From NCBI GenBank assembly GCA_937916565.1, contig CALFSR010000234.1:1-19864 (forward strand): a stretch of DNA of 19,864 nucleotides. The letters run 5' to 3'. This stretch comes from an uncultured Bacillota bacterium (GTDB lineage: Bacteria > Bacillota > Limnochordia > Limnochordales > ZCTH02-B6). Under the pieces are notes generated by a model that was not told where the DNA came from, did not search any database, and saw nothing but the letters and a program-made list of their open reading frames with translations. Positions 1 to 8,724 of the stretch are shown in pieces. Both the position numbers and the translations under genes were made by a program. Every line of letters begins with the position of its first letter. Position 1 is the stretch's first letter.

Positions 1-1489
1 CGGAGGGACGGTCCGGCGATTCGCGGTCGACGCCGGAGCCTACTTCCTGACGATGCTCGTTCCGGCCGTTACGAACCTCTTGTCCACGCTGGTGTTTACA
101 CGGTGGCTCGTGCCAGAGGTATACGGTGCCTACAGCCTCATCAACTCGCTCGTTGCTCCAGCGACCGTTCTCGCGGCCGAGTGGGCCGCCCAGCCCATCG
201 GACGTTTCTACAGCGAGTTCCAGGTTCAGAACAGGATGGTAACGTACCGAGCGGTTGTCGGACGGGTGCTGGCTGTGTCCGTATCGGCGGCGGCCGCGAT
301 GGCCGCCGTCTTGGCTATATACGGTTTGCCGGCGTGGGGAATGAGCGCGGTAGTGGCAGCAGCGCTCTGGTTGCCTTTCGAAGCGGCAAGTGCGGTGGTT
401 GTGCCGATTTTGCCTGCGAGCATGGATGTAGCGGCTCATCGCCGCTACACCGCAGGAAGGGCTGTGCTGAGACTCGTCTTCTGCGTCGTACTCGTGTGGA
501 CGATTTCCCCCAGTGTCGAGCCGCTGTTGTGGGGTACTGCCCTCAGCGCGCTGGTGATGTTTGTGCCTTTGTGGCGCGAGGTTAACGCGCACATGGAACC
601 GGCCAGCCATGGGCCGGTTGTCGGGCGGCAACAACGGGATGGTGGGCCTATTCGTCAAGAACTCAAGCGTTTTGCAGCATACGGCCTTCCCATGATGGGG
701 TGGTTCTTCGGGGCGCAATTGCTCGGCGTGGGGGATCGCTACGTCATCAGTGTTTTTCTGGGCGCCGACGCCGTCGGCGTCTACTCCGCGTCGTACCAAA
801 TCCTAACCGGGATCGGCGGGCTGCTCTCGGCACCCGTGATTTTTGCGGCTTTCCCAATCGTTATGCGCCTGTCGGCCGAGGGACGCTCATCCGACGTCCG
901 GTCGGGCATCGGCGAGATGACCGGATGGTACTTGTTTTTGGGTTGCGGCGTGACGGGCGCCCTGGCCTTGCTTGCACCGCTGCTTTTCTCCATCGTACTT
1001 GGACCGGCTTTTTACGGCGGGTGGATCATCACCGGTCCAGTGATGGCGGGCTTGGTGCTCTGGAACGTGTCGATGCTTGCCCACAAGAGTCTTGAGCTCG
1101 GTGAGCGTACGCACCAGATGATGCTGGCGGTGCTTGGGGCAGCCGTGTTCAACCTTGGGGCCAATCTCGTTGCGGTTCCGCTCCTTGGGTATGTCGGGGC
1201 AGCCTACACGACCTTGCTCAGCTACGGGTTGTACTTCTTCTTGGTCTGCTGGATGGCCAGGCGTACCCCGATCGGGTGCCCCATGCCGTGGCAGGGGATG
1301 GCGGTTATGGTTGCGGCCAGTGCATTGGCTTATGCCCTGGCTATACGGATCGGGGGCATGGGATTCGTCCATATCATGGTTCGGTTAGTGCTGTTTGCCA
1401 CCATCTACGTTCTCTTGTGCTTCGCTTACCTCAACCGTAACCGCCGTCACACGGGTGGGTTTTCGTGGGGTGCCCTCGAGGCTGGTTGA
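1..1489 (+). CDS. Wzx-type polysaccharide flippase (5'-partial)
   Basis: Polytopic membrane protein of the MOP/PST family, expected to flip lipid-linked glycan repeat units across the cytoplasmic membrane. The reading frame is open from the left window edge (first full codon at 2) with no ATG, GTG or TTG before the ATG at 53. The residues before that ATG (RRFAVDAGAYFLT) already belong to the first membrane helix, so the true start lies outside the window and the ATG at 53 is internal. The N-terminal hallmark FTRWLVPEVYGAYSL, where a helix is followed by a P-E-x-Y-G turn, is typical of Wzx/RfbX proteins. About a dozen hydrophobic segments follow, up to a basic C-terminus (NRNRRH). Length, about 495 residues visible, fits the family. 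It leads the polysaccharide operon seen here. The transported repeat unit cannot be deduced from sequence. Confidence 0.9.
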   Translation, partial: GGTVRRFAVDAGAYFLTMLVPAVTNLLSTLVFTRWLVPEVYGAYSLINSLVAPATVLAAEWAAQPIGRFYSEFQVQNRMVTYRAVVGRVLAVSVSAAAAMAAVLAIYGLPAWGMSAVVAAALWLPFEAASAVVVPILPASMDVAAHRRYTAGRAVLRLVFCVVLVWTISPSVEPLLWGTALSALVMFVPLWREVNAHMEPASHGPVVGRQQRDGGPIRQELKRFAAYGLPMMGWFFGAQLLGVGDRYVISVFLGADAVGVYSASYQILTGIGGLLSAPVIFAAFPIVMRLSAEGRSSDVRSGIGEMTGWYLFLGCGVTGALALLAPLLFSIVLGPAFYGGWIITGPVMAGLVLWNVSMLAHKSLELGERTHQMMLAVLGAAVFNLGANLVAVPLLGYVGAAYTTLLSYGLYFFLVCWMARRTPIGCPMPWQGMAVMVAASALAYALAIRIGGMGFVHIMVRLVLFATIYVLLCFAYLNRNRRHTGGFSWGALEAG

Positions 1490-1655
1490 GTTGCTGCCGG
1501 CATGCACAGTACCAAGTATGCAAGGCGCGACGTACAGGACACGGGCGCACGTCGTTGAATGTAAAAGGTTCGTGACGCTCGCATCACTGCCCGCACGGCT
1601 TGAAGGACCCAGTTCCCACTTTGGAGCGGACCGGTACTTGGCGGTGATATTACGC

Positions 1656-2579
1656 GTGGACTTGAATCGTGGCCAGAGGGATACGGCCGATGTTTCCGTT
1701 GTCATCCCCTTCTATAATGGTCACCGGTTCATTGGCCGGGCCTTGGATTCGATCTTTCGGCAGACCCTTGAGCCAAAGGAAGTTGTGATCGTGGATGACG
1801 GTTCGGAGACACCCTTTATTCCGCCGCCGAATCCGCCTGTCCCGTTGGTTGTACTGCGCCACGAGCCAAACCGGGGTATTCCGTCGACCCGCAATCGCGG
1901 CATCGCCGCCTGCAACACGGAATGGATCGCCTTTCTCGACCAGGACGACGAATGGGCACCGGACAAGTTGGAGCGCCAGTGGCGGTACCTCCGGGACTCT
2001 GGATTTCCCCGGGCTGCCCTGTTTGGCAACATGCGCGTTGCGGGCAGTACGTGGGAGATGCCCACCCCGCCGCTTGCCCGTTGGTTGGCTTCCCCACGCG
2101 GACCTCATGAATTAGCCTTGCGCTTGATCCAGGACGGCAACTTCGCGCCGTGGGGAACCATGCTGGTGCACCGTGATGTCTTTGCGGCTGTTGGGTTGCT
2201 GGATGAAACGTTGCGCGGGGGCTCGGACGACCTAGAGTGGACCCTGCGGGCTGCCCTGCACAACAGGCTCGTGTGGTGCCACCCGGGCGCGGAGCCAATG
2301 CTGATACGCCACGAGCATCAGGAAAACTATAGCAAGGCGCAGCGATTTTTCGCCGACAATGCCCGTCTGTTGGACAAACACCTGCCTGCGTTGGAGGGCA
2401 GTTTGCAGCGAGCTGCGTTAGCCGCGCAGGCATATAGCCTTGGCCGTTATCACCACCTTCAAGGAAACTCTCGCGAGGCTGCCACGTACTACATGCGTTC
2501 CTTGAAGATCGGCCATGGCTCCACACGGGTGAAGTCACTATTCGGGCTACTTCTCGCCTCGGTTGGTGTTGTGAGGTAA
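1656..2579 (+). CDS. Family 2 glycosyltransferase
   Basis: GT-A fold glycosyltransferase, predicted cytoplasmic and adding one sugar to the lipid-linked repeat. Visible motifs are the N-terminal strand and loop VSVVIPFYNGHRF, the nucleotide-binding VIVDDGS, NRGIPSTRNRGIAAC, and the metal-binding acidic motif in FLDQDDEW (about residue 95). A later GGSDDLEWTLR segment fits the catalytic acidic position of this family. The C-terminal part (QAYSLGRYHHLQGNSREAATYYMRSLKIG) looks like a TPR-type helical repeat. The frame is open back to 1395, which overlaps wzx, but the stretch encoded before about 1650 does not look like protein. I chose GTG 1656, 12 residues before the first motif; GTG 1644 and ATG 1518 are alternatives and none has a convincing Shine-Dalgarno sequence. 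The roughly 165 bases after wzx show no clear promoter or terminator. Confidence 0.85.
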   Translation: MDLNRGQRDTADVSVVIPFYNGHRFIGRALDSIFRQTLEPKEVVIVDDGSETPFIPPPNPPVPLVVLRHEPNRGIPSTRNRGIAACNTEWIAFLDQDDEWAPDKLERQWRYLRDSGFPRAALFGNMRVAGSTWEMPTPPLARWLASPRGPHELALRLIQDGNFAPWGTMLVHRDVFAAVGLLDETLRGGSDDLEWTLRAALHNRLVWCHPGAEPMLIRHEHQENYSKAQRFFADNARLLDKHLPALEGSLQRAALAAQAYSLGRYHHLQGNSREAATYYMRSLKIGHGSTRVKSLFGLLLASVGVVR

Positions 2580-2592
2580 ATCCGGCAGTATT

Positions 2593-2623
2593 CCAGACCC
2601 CGGCAGTCGGGCCGGGGCTCTGG
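2593..2623 (+). other. GC-rich hairpin between GT2 and wzy-like gene
   Basis: An inverted repeat starts 14 bases after the GT2 stop codon. CCAGA (2593-2597) plus CCCCGGC (2598-2604) pair with GCCGGGG (2611-2617) plus TCTGG (2619-2623). That gives 12 base pairs with a single bulged C at 2618 and a 6-base loop. No T-run follows, so it is not a standard intrinsic terminator; an mRNA-processing or partial-attenuation element is possible. Confidence 0.5.
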
Positions 2624-2653
2624 CGAAAGCAGAGGTGAAGAGCGATCACGACC

Positions 2654-3961
2654 TTGGACGCGGCCGGCATGGGAGCCGAGGGGCACCAGCGGAAACTAGC
2701 GGCGGGCGGTTGGCCGTTGCTGGCGGGTGTCTTCGCCATCATCATGGCATTCCTGTTGGTGGACTCGCGGTTCCGCCTGTACGGTTTGCCGTACTATGAC
2801 TGCGTGGCTCTCGTGCTCTTCGGAGTCGTAGCCTTATCGTTCCTAAAGAGCCCGGCGGACCTCGAGAAGGCAGGGTGGAGACCCCTGCTCGTGCGGATGT
2901 TGCCCCTGTGGCTGCTTATCAGCGTGGTGGAGCTATGGTTTGCCGTTCCAGAGGGGTACGAGAGCGCCGACTTCATCCGGGTCGGGGATCGCGCTCTCCT
3001 TAGAGTCCTGTTCAGCACAGGGATGTACGTTCTGGGTTGGCTCGCGGTCCGGAAGAATCCCCGGGCGGCATACGTCGTGGGCTGGGCGTGGATCGCAAGT
3101 CTGCTCGTCCTCGGTGTTGTTACCCTTGACCAGCTTGACAGTGTTCGGAGTCGATTCACAGGTTGGTTTGAAGACCCGAACTACTTTGCAGGCTACGTTG
3201 CCGCGGCGACAACGGTTGTCCTTGCCTGGACACTGGCACCGACGTCGGGTTGGAAAGCGTGGGCAGGTCGGCTGCTGGCAGGGGTGGCTGCTCTCGGTGG
3301 CGCTGCGGCCATCGCCCTCAGCTATTCCCGTGGGGGAGTCTTGACGCTGGCGACCGGCGTCGGGGCGACCGCGGTGGCCTTTGTGATCTCCTATGGGCTG
3401 CGGGCTTGGCGGATCCTGCCGGCTATGGCCGGTATTGCGGTTGTCGCGCTTTGGATCGTCCAGAACAGTCGGCTGTCCTCCCTGGCCGGGCGGCTTACGA
3501 TCAGTTCCGCTCTTGAGACAGGTGGCACTGGACGCGTGAAGATCTGGCAGATGGCCTGGGATCACTTGTGGGGTCATCCGGCGGGAACGGGCATTGGTAC
3601 GAGGGTATACTGGGGCGCGTTGGAGCGGTATATGGCGACCCACAACGCTCTTCTCGAGATGGGCGTCCAACTGGGTCTGTTGGGCCTCGCCGTAGGGTGC
3701 TGGTTTTTGTTGGTCCAGGGATATGACTCGTTGCGGCTCCTACGCGCCGCAGACCCCCGGGCGCGAGCGTTCGGCGCCGCCGGCATCGCTCTGCTCGTAT
3801 GCGCGATGACGCTCGATGTGCTCACGTGGAGGCACTACTGGTTCGTCATGGGGTTAATCGGTGGCATGGCGACTGCCCTCCCACGCTCCACCGAACGTCC
3901 GGCCGCATCCCAAGACGGGCCAGGCCGTCGCGGCGGTGTTTCCCCAGGAGCGGTCGGATGA
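2654..3961 (+). CDS. O-antigen polymerase/ligase family membrane protein (Wzy_C type) 1
   Basis: Polytopic membrane protein of the Wzy/WaaL superfamily, which polymerises lipid-linked repeats or ligates the glycan to an acceptor on the outer face of the membrane. About ten hydrophobic helices are visible. Between them are family hallmarks: FEDPNYFAGYVAA, LSYSRGGVLTL, and the large-loop motif GRVKIWQMAWDHLWGHPAGTGIGT followed by THNALLEMGVQLGLLGL (the H-N region typical of Wzy_C, PF04932). About 435 aa is normal for the family. The start is TTG 2654; ATG 2669 is nearly as good, since AGAGGTGA at 2631-2638 is a distant ribosome binding site for either. The stop overlaps the next start as ATGA (3958-3961), implying translational coupling. 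Whether this is the polymerase or the ligase cannot be told from sequence, because a second family member lies at 7392-8624. Confidence 0.85.
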   Translation: MDAAGMGAEGHQRKLAAGGWPLLAGVFAIIMAFLLVDSRFRLYGLPYYDCVALVLFGVVALSFLKSPADLEKAGWRPLLVRMLPLWLLISVVELWFAVPEGYESADFIRVGDRALLRVLFSTGMYVLGWLAVRKNPRAAYVVGWAWIASLLVLGVVTLDQLDSVRSRFTGWFEDPNYFAGYVAAATTVVLAWTLAPTSGWKAWAGRLLAGVAALGGAAAIALSYSRGGVLTLATGVGATAVAFVISYGLRAWRILPAMAGIAVVALWIVQNSRLSSLAGRLTISSALETGGTGRVKIWQMAWDHLWGHPAGTGIGTRVYWGALERYMATHNALLEMGVQLGLLGLAVGCWFLLVQGYDSLRLLRAADPRARAFGAAGIALLVCAMTLDVLTWRHYWFVMGLIGGMATALPRSTERPAASQDGPGRRGGVSPGAVG

Positions 3962-5181
3962 AGGAATCGACGGCTTGTCCGGCTGTACTTCATATCGCCC
4001 CTGTCGCCGTCTTACCCTCCGGTGTCGTCGAGGTCCTGACGGGTCTCACCCAGGAGTTGTTGCGCCGAGGATGCGAAGTGGGCATCCTCGCGAGCACGCC
4101 ATGGCACCCTGACACCAAGGAGAGGTTCACGGCGATGGGAGCGGCCTGCTATGGCGGTGCCGAGGGAGGCGGGTGGCGGCAGATGCTGGCCCGCCCGCGA
4201 CTTTCGACTCTTGTGGGGGACTTGTTGCGATACGATGTTGTGCACCTCCACAATGTCTGGGTCCCCGGGAACGCCGCGCTGGTTGGCCCCTTGCGCCAGT
4301 CGGGACTTCCTTATCTGGTCTCTCCCCACGGCGGGCTTATGCCTGCGGCTCTCCACCATCACGCCTGGCGCAAGCGCCTGTTTCTAAGCACGGTATTGCG
4401 TAACCTTATTCCGCAGGCGGCCCTGATCCACGCCCTCAACAGCGCAGAGGAGCAGGCGATTGCCAGCGTTTACCCCGGGGTCCCGACCCGTGTGCTCCCG
4501 AGCGGCGTTCCGCCGTTGCTGCTTGAGTCGGCGGAGCGCGTCAAGCAGGAGAAGATCGACCACGAAGCGTGGGCTGCGGGCGACTTAGACCCGTGTCGGC
4601 TCCGGCTTTTGTACCTGGGACGGTTGGATGTCCGGTACAAGGGGTTGGATGTGCTGTTACAGGCCGTTGACTTGTGCAGGGCGCCGCTTGCCGCGTCCGG
4701 AGCGCGGCTGGTACTGGCAGGGCCTTTTAACTCGGACGCCGACGAACAGGTTGTCCGGCACTTGATGGAGGGCATGGAGCCGCTTGTGCGTCTGTGGCCC
4801 CCGGTGTACGGGGAAGAGAAGATCCGGCTGATGGCGTCGTGTGATGTGTTTCTTTACCCATCACGTTCGGAAGGTCTCCCTGTGTCCGTGCTGGAGGCGC
4901 TTGCGCTCGGGAAGCCGTGCGTTGTGACACCGGGCTCCAACATGGCGGATGTGGTCCAGCGGGCGGACGCGGGATTTGCGTCCGATTTCAGCATGGAAGC
5001 CTTGGCCGAGGTGCTCGTCCGGGTGGCTCGGACTCCCTTAGAGAACTTGCGGACCATAGGCGCCCGCGGCGCACGGTGGGCGCGCGAAAACGCAACCTGG
5101 CAGGTGCTCGGTGAGAAGTATGAGGACATGTATCGCGAGGCTATTGCCCGGTCGCGGCAACGTCGGGGAGAGGTGGGATAG
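3958..5181 (+). CDS. GT-B glycosyltransferase (family 4 type)
   Basis: GT-B fold glycosyltransferase of 407 aa, predicted to transfer a sugar from a nucleotide-sugar donor to the growing lipid-linked glycan. The N-terminal acceptor domain contains HIAPVAVLPSGVVEVLTGLTQELLRRG, YDVVHLHNVWVPGN and YLVSPHGGLMP. The C-terminal donor domain starts at LRLLYLGRLDVRYKGLDVLLQA and contains the E-x7-E signature SEGLPVSVLEALALGKPCVVT near residue 303. The frame extends upstream to 3799, but the supported start is ATG 3958: AGGAG at 3946-3950 sits 7 bases upstream, and the ATG overlaps the previous stop (ATGA). Spacing to rmlB is 3 bases, so it belongs to the same operon. Sugar specificity is unknown. Confidence 0.88.
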   Translation: MKESTACPAVLHIAPVAVLPSGVVEVLTGLTQELLRRGCEVGILASTPWHPDTKERFTAMGAACYGGAEGGGWRQMLARPRLSTLVGDLLRYDVVHLHNVWVPGNAALVGPLRQSGLPYLVSPHGGLMPAALHHHAWRKRLFLSTVLRNLIPQAALIHALNSAEEQAIASVYPGVPTRVLPSGVPPLLLESAERVKQEKIDHEAWAAGDLDPCRLRLLYLGRLDVRYKGLDVLLQAVDLCRAPLAASGARLVLAGPFNSDADEQVVRHLMEGMEPLVRLWPPVYGEEKIRLMASCDVFLYPSRSEGLPVSVLEALALGKPCVVTPGSNMADVVQRADAGFASDFSMEALAEVLVRVARTPLENLRTIGARGARWARENATWQVLGEKYEDMYREAIARSRQRRGEVG

Positions 5182-5184
5182 CCC

Positions 5185-6249
5185 GTGGTTGTTCTGGTCA
5201 CAGGCGGAGCAGGCTTCATCGGCAGCAACTTCGTGCGATACTACCTGCGGGAACATCCGGAGGACCGGATCGTCAACCTGGATTTGCTGACCTACGCAGG
5301 CAACTTGGAAAACCTCTCTGACCTGGAAAACGATGGTCGTTATCGCTTTTTCCGGGGCGACGTGGCGGACGCCATCGCGGTGGAGGAAGCGTTCGCGACG
5401 GCGGAGTCGGCCTATGGGGCGCCGGTTGACGCAGTCATCCACTTCGCAGCGGAGTCTCACGTTGACCGGAGCATCGAGGACGCATCGGCTTTCCTTCGTA
5501 CGAACGTCATTGGTACCCAGGTGTTGCTGGAGGTTTCTCGCCGGCGCGGTGTGCGGCGTTTCGTGCACGTTTCCACTGACGAGGTGTATGGGTCGCTTGG
5601 TCCCGATGGTCGGTTCACGGAAGAGACCCCTCTGGCGCCCAACAGCCCCTACGCGGCCAGCAAGGCGGCGTCGGACCTGATGGTGCGGGCTGCGTGGAAG
5701 ACGCACGGGCTTCCGGCCGTCATCACGCGTTGCTCTAACAACTACGGACCGTACCAGTTCCCTGAGAAGCTCATCCCGCTCATGATCGCCAACGCCATCG
5801 AGGGCAAGCCGCTGCCGGTCTATGGTGACGGGCGGAATGTGCGCGACTGGATTCATGTCGAGGATCACTGCCGGGGCGTGGATATGGCCCTTCGCCGCGG
5901 TCAGCCTGGAGAGGTGTACAACTTCGGTGGAGGGGCGGAATATCCGAACATCGAGGTCGTCCGGACCATCCTCCGTATCCTCGGACGTCCGGAAAGCATG
6001 ATTCGGTTTGTAGCCGATCGGCCGGGTCACGACCGGCGCTATGCCATGGATTGGTCTAAAGCCGAGCGGGAACTGGGCTGGCGGCCTCGCTGGACGTTTG
6101 AAGACGGGCTCGCAGCTACGGTGCAATGGTACCTATCGCACCAGGACTGGCTGAATCGAGTCCGTTCCGGCGCGTACCGGGACTATTACGAGCGCATGTA
6201 CGAAAGGCGAGAGAGTTGGCTAGACTCGGTCCGGGGGAGCGCGCGGTGA
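5185..6249 (+). CDS. rmlB: dTDP-glucose 4,6-dehydratase
   Basis: Second step of dTDP-L-rhamnose synthesis: NAD-dependent conversion of dTDP-glucose to dTDP-4-keto-6-deoxyglucose in the cytoplasm. It is an extended short-chain dehydrogenase of 354 aa, the usual length. The Rossmann motif TGGAGFIGSNF is at residues 6-16, followed by DLLTYAGNLENL, typical of RmlB, and HFAAESHVDRSI at 87-97. Catalytic T131-D132-E133 lies in STDEVYG and the YxxxK motif is Y156-AAS-K160. RCSNNYGPYQFPEKLIPLMI is also a family signature. The GTG start at 5185 follows GGGAGAGGTGGG, 3 bases after the previous stop. The stop TGA overlaps the rmlD GTG start (6246-6249). RmlA and RmlC partners lie further downstream in the same operon. 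Confidence 0.96.
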   Translation: MVVLVTGGAGFIGSNFVRYYLREHPEDRIVNLDLLTYAGNLENLSDLENDGRYRFFRGDVADAIAVEEAFATAESAYGAPVDAVIHFAAESHVDRSIEDASAFLRTNVIGTQVLLEVSRRRGVRRFVHVSTDEVYGSLGPDGRFTEETPLAPNSPYAASKAASDLMVRAAWKTHGLPAVITRCSNNYGPYQFPEKLIPLMIANAIEGKPLPVYGDGRNVRDWIHVEDHCRGVDMALRRGQPGEVYNFGGGAEYPNIEVVRTILRILGRPESMIRFVADRPGHDRRYAMDWSKAERELGWRPRWTFEDGLAATVQWYLSHQDWLNRVRSGAYRDYYERMYERRESWLDSVRGSAR

Positions 6250-7175
6250 GGGAAGATTTTGCCGCCCAGCCCACCGTGTTGATAACGGGTGGGCATGGGC
6301 AGCTGGGGAGGGAACTCGAGCAGCTCCTGGCGGCGCGCGGGATTCGGGTCCATGCTCTAGGCCGGGATGCGCTGGACATTACGGACGCGGCTCGCGTGGA
6401 CCAGGTGGTGACGGAACTGGCCCCTTCGGTAGTGTTTCATGCGGCCGCATGGACCGACGTAGACGGCTGCGAGCGAAACCCCGAAAGGGCATGGCAGGTC
6501 AACGCGGACGCCACGGCACGCATCGCGCAAGTTTGCGCTCGGCGGGAAATCTTACTGGTCTACGTCAGCACCGACTTTGTTTTCGATGGTACCCGGCGAC
6601 GGCCGTACGAGCCCGACGATCCAGCGGCGCCGCTTAGCGTGTACGGCAGGAGCAAGTTGGCGGGGGAGCGAGCGGTGCTGCAGGCTGGCGGCCGCGCAGT
6701 CGTTGCGCGTACGGCGTGGGTCTATGGCGTGTCCGGTCCGAATTTTCCGAAGGCGATTCTCCGGGCAGCTGCCGCTCGCCATCGGGGCGAAGCGAGCGGA
6801 CCGCTCGGCGTGGTCGATGACCAGGTGGGGTCGCCGACGTATGCGCCGGATTTAGCTAGGGTCCTTATCGAGCTCGCCGGCCTGGCGGCTCGTCCGTCGC
6901 CGTCGCTTGGAGTGTTTCATGTGGCCAATGAAGGTGCGTGCTCCCGGTACGAATTTGCTCGGCGGATACTGGAGCGCGCCGGTTGGGCCAACCTGGTAGA
7001 CGTGGAGCCGATTGAGAGCCGTCAACTTGCGGCGCCGGCGCCTAGGCCAAGCTACTCAGTGTTGGGACTGGCGAAACTCGAACGCCTAGGGATACGTATG
7101 CGACGCTGGGAGGAGGCTCTGGACGAGTTTCTGCTTTCTTTGCGGGGGGTGGACCCCGACCTGTTTCCTCGGTGA
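6246..7175 (+). CDS. rmlD: dTDP-4-dehydrorhamnose reductase
   Basis: Final step of the dTDP-L-rhamnose pathway: NAD(P)H reduction of dTDP-4-keto-L-rhamnose. The 309-aa short-chain dehydrogenase has the RmlD-type nucleotide motif TGGHGQLGREL at residues 14-24. It also shows the HAAAWTDVDGCERNPERAW block that distinguishes RmlD from other family members, catalytic T109 in STDFVFDG, and Y133-GRS-K137. The frame is open back to 6126, but GTG 6246 is the best start: it overlaps the rmlB stop (GTGA) and is preceded by GGGGGAG with 6 bases spacing. The 216 bases after it, before the next gene, hold only a weak imperfect GC hairpin (7304-7333) and no clear promoter. Confidence 0.95.
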   Translation: MREDFAAQPTVLITGGHGQLGRELEQLLAARGIRVHALGRDALDITDAARVDQVVTELAPSVVFHAAAWTDVDGCERNPERAWQVNADATARIAQVCARREILLVYVSTDFVFDGTRRRPYEPDDPAAPLSVYGRSKLAGERAVLQAGGRAVVARTAWVYGVSGPNFPKAILRAAAARHRGEASGPLGVVDDQVGSPTYAPDLARVLIELAGLAARPSPSLGVFHVANEGACSRYEFARRILERAGWANLVDVEPIESRQLAAPAPRPSYSVLGLAKLERLGIRMRRWEEALDEFLLSLRGVDPDLFPR

Positions 7176-7391
7176 CCAGGCGTCGCCGCTGTGAAAAGGG
7201 TCGGGCAACCGCCGCCTGCCGGTCGCCAGCCTCTCTCTGGACGGTTGGCTCCGCGCGCCCGCCGCTGGCCAAGTCCTGGGAAACGTCAGGGACGCAGGAA
7301 GCCGGCCCCGCAGCGTGGAAAGGGGCGCGGGCCGTATAACACCACGGGGTAGCGACGATCGTGGCAATGAGATCGGCGTCCCAAACGTGAT

Positions 7392-8624
7392 GTGATATCA
7401 GTGACGAACATAGAGAGTGCCTTTCGCTACCCGGTGCTTTTCCGGCTCGGCTGGTGGTTGTTTTTCGCAGGCTCCCTCTACCTGGGCTGGAACAGCCTGG
7501 GCATCCTGCTGCTTCTGTTGCACCTAGCGATCGACCACCGCGCTGTTGCTTCTCTGACGCGGTCGGGCGACGGTCGTCGACGTGGTGCCGGTCGTTCCTT
7601 GGGCGGCCTTCTTCGTTACCTGGTGTTGGTCCTCCTGGGGATTGGTGGTGCCGGGCTTGTCAGCTCTCTCCTGGCGATTGAACCGGGGCGGGGCGTTGCC
7701 GCGACGGTGGGCATGGTCCTGTCTATGGCCTTTGGCCTTCTGTACGGGGCGGTGCTCCAATATACCCACCCGGGGTGGTTTCGAGCATACCTGTGGCCAG
7801 CCGTCGTTGCGGGCGCCGTGCATATAGGCTGGGTCTTCTGGGAAGCTGGACACGTCGAAAGCCTATGGTACCGGGTCGAAACCGTAGCGGGCCCGAACGG
7901 AACCGGCACCATGATGTTGCTGGCTGTTTGTCTTGGTGTAGCCTGGTTTGTCGGCCGAAAAGACGCGTGGCGGTGGGCGAGCGTCCCATACATCACCGGC
8001 GCCATCGCCGCGATGGTGTTGACGCAATCACGTGGCTCGTGGTTGGCGCTGGTGGCGTTCGGCATCTGCATCCTGGTTCCGGCAGCACGCGAACCGCTCC
8101 GGAACCGCTACGTGCTCGGGGCCGTCATGGGCGCAATGATCGTTTTCGTGTTGGTGATGTCGTATGTTCCCGGAGCTGCCGAACGGCTGCGGATATCGAG
8201 CAATCCGGCTGAAGAGGGCCGGATCGCCGTTTACCAAATCGCCTGGGACATGTTCCTTGACCACATCTGGTTCGGCGTTGGTCCGGCCAACTTCGGCAAC
8301 CATTGGGATGAGTACAATCGCGGGCGGTCCGAGGAGGACGTGGGCTTTCCTCACAACACCTGGCTACAGGCGTTGACCGAAACCGGGCTAGTCGGCGGCG
8401 TGTTGTTCGCCGTGCTGATCGGACGGGTGCTACTGGCCGTCTGGCGGATACGCCAGACCGGCGACTGGCAGTTGTGGGCCGTGGCGTCGAGTGTCGTCGC
8501 CGTTTTGGTGCGGGACCAGGTCGACGCGGTCATATTCAACATCAACACTGGTTTTTTGTTTTGGTGGATGGCCGGCACCGTTCTGGCCAGCGAGCGCTTG
8601 ATCCGACGGCGGGCCGCCTCGTGA
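7392..8624 (+). CDS. O-antigen polymerase/ligase family membrane protein (Wzy_C type) 2
   Basis: Second polytopic protein of the Wzy/WaaL superfamily, 410 aa with about ten hydrophobic segments. The conserved region reads LTQSRGSWLALVAFG, then a segment with EEGRIAVYQIAWDMFLDHIWFGVGPANF, and then FPHNTWLQALTETGLVGGVLF. These match the R-x-x-x-W, large-loop G-x-G-P/N and H-N-x-x-L-x motifs of PF04932. It is the same architecture as the protein at 2654-3961 but clearly divergent in sequence, so it is not a recent duplication. One of the pair is plausibly the repeat-unit polymerase and the other the ligase or glycan-to-protein transferase; the assignment is not decidable here. The start is GTG 7392 or GTG 7401, both with poor ribosome binding sites. 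The gap of about 215 bases upstream makes internal transcription initiation possible. Confidence 0.82.
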   Translation: MISVTNIESAFRYPVLFRLGWWLFFAGSLYLGWNSLGILLLLLHLAIDHRAVASLTRSGDGRRRGAGRSLGGLLRYLVLVLLGIGGAGLVSSLLAIEPGRGVAATVGMVLSMAFGLLYGAVLQYTHPGWFRAYLWPAVVAGAVHIGWVFWEAGHVESLWYRVETVAGPNGTGTMMLLAVCLGVAWFVGRKDAWRWASVPYITGAIAAMVLTQSRGSWLALVAFGICILVPAAREPLRNRYVLGAVMGAMIVFVLVMSYVPGAAERLRISSNPAEEGRIAVYQIAWDMFLDHIWFGVGPANFGNHWDEYNRGRSEEDVGFPHNTWLQALTETGLVGGVLFAVLIGRVLLAVWRIRQTGDWQLWAVASSVVAVLVRDQVDAVIFNINTGFLFWWMAGTVLASERLIRRRAAS

Positions 8625-8654
8625 CGGCGGCATAGGCCGATTGGATTCATGTTG

Positions 8655-8685
8655 AGCCGGACGTTCTTGTCGGGCTGTCTGTTGT
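8655..8685 (+). terminator. Weak hairpin after second wzy-like gene
   Basis: AGCCGGAC (8655-8662) pairs with GTCGGGCT (8669-8676) across a 6-base loop GTTCTT. There are seven pairs and one mismatch (G8659 opposite G8672), and the following bases are only moderately T-rich (GTCTGTTGTT). It is at best a weak attenuator before rmlA, since rmlA and the genes after it would otherwise need a promoter that I cannot see. Confidence 0.25.
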
Positions 8686-8724
8686 TCCAGAAATCTTGCC
8701 TAGGCAGTGTTGGGAGGCGTAAGC

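Noticed and set aside
5038..6126. 362-codon minus strand ORF opposite rmlB
   Set aside because: Antisense artefact of a clearly identified rmlB; no recognisable domain.
7304..7340. GC hairpin followed by TATAAC before the second wzy-like gene, as terminator or promoter
   Set aside because: The stem is bulged and short, there is no T-run, and no -35 hexamer lies at a proper distance from TATAAC.
8697..8706. Palindrome TGCCTAGGCA just before the rmlA ribosome binding site
   Set aside because: Only ten bases with no second copy or promoter context; expected by chance in a window of this length.
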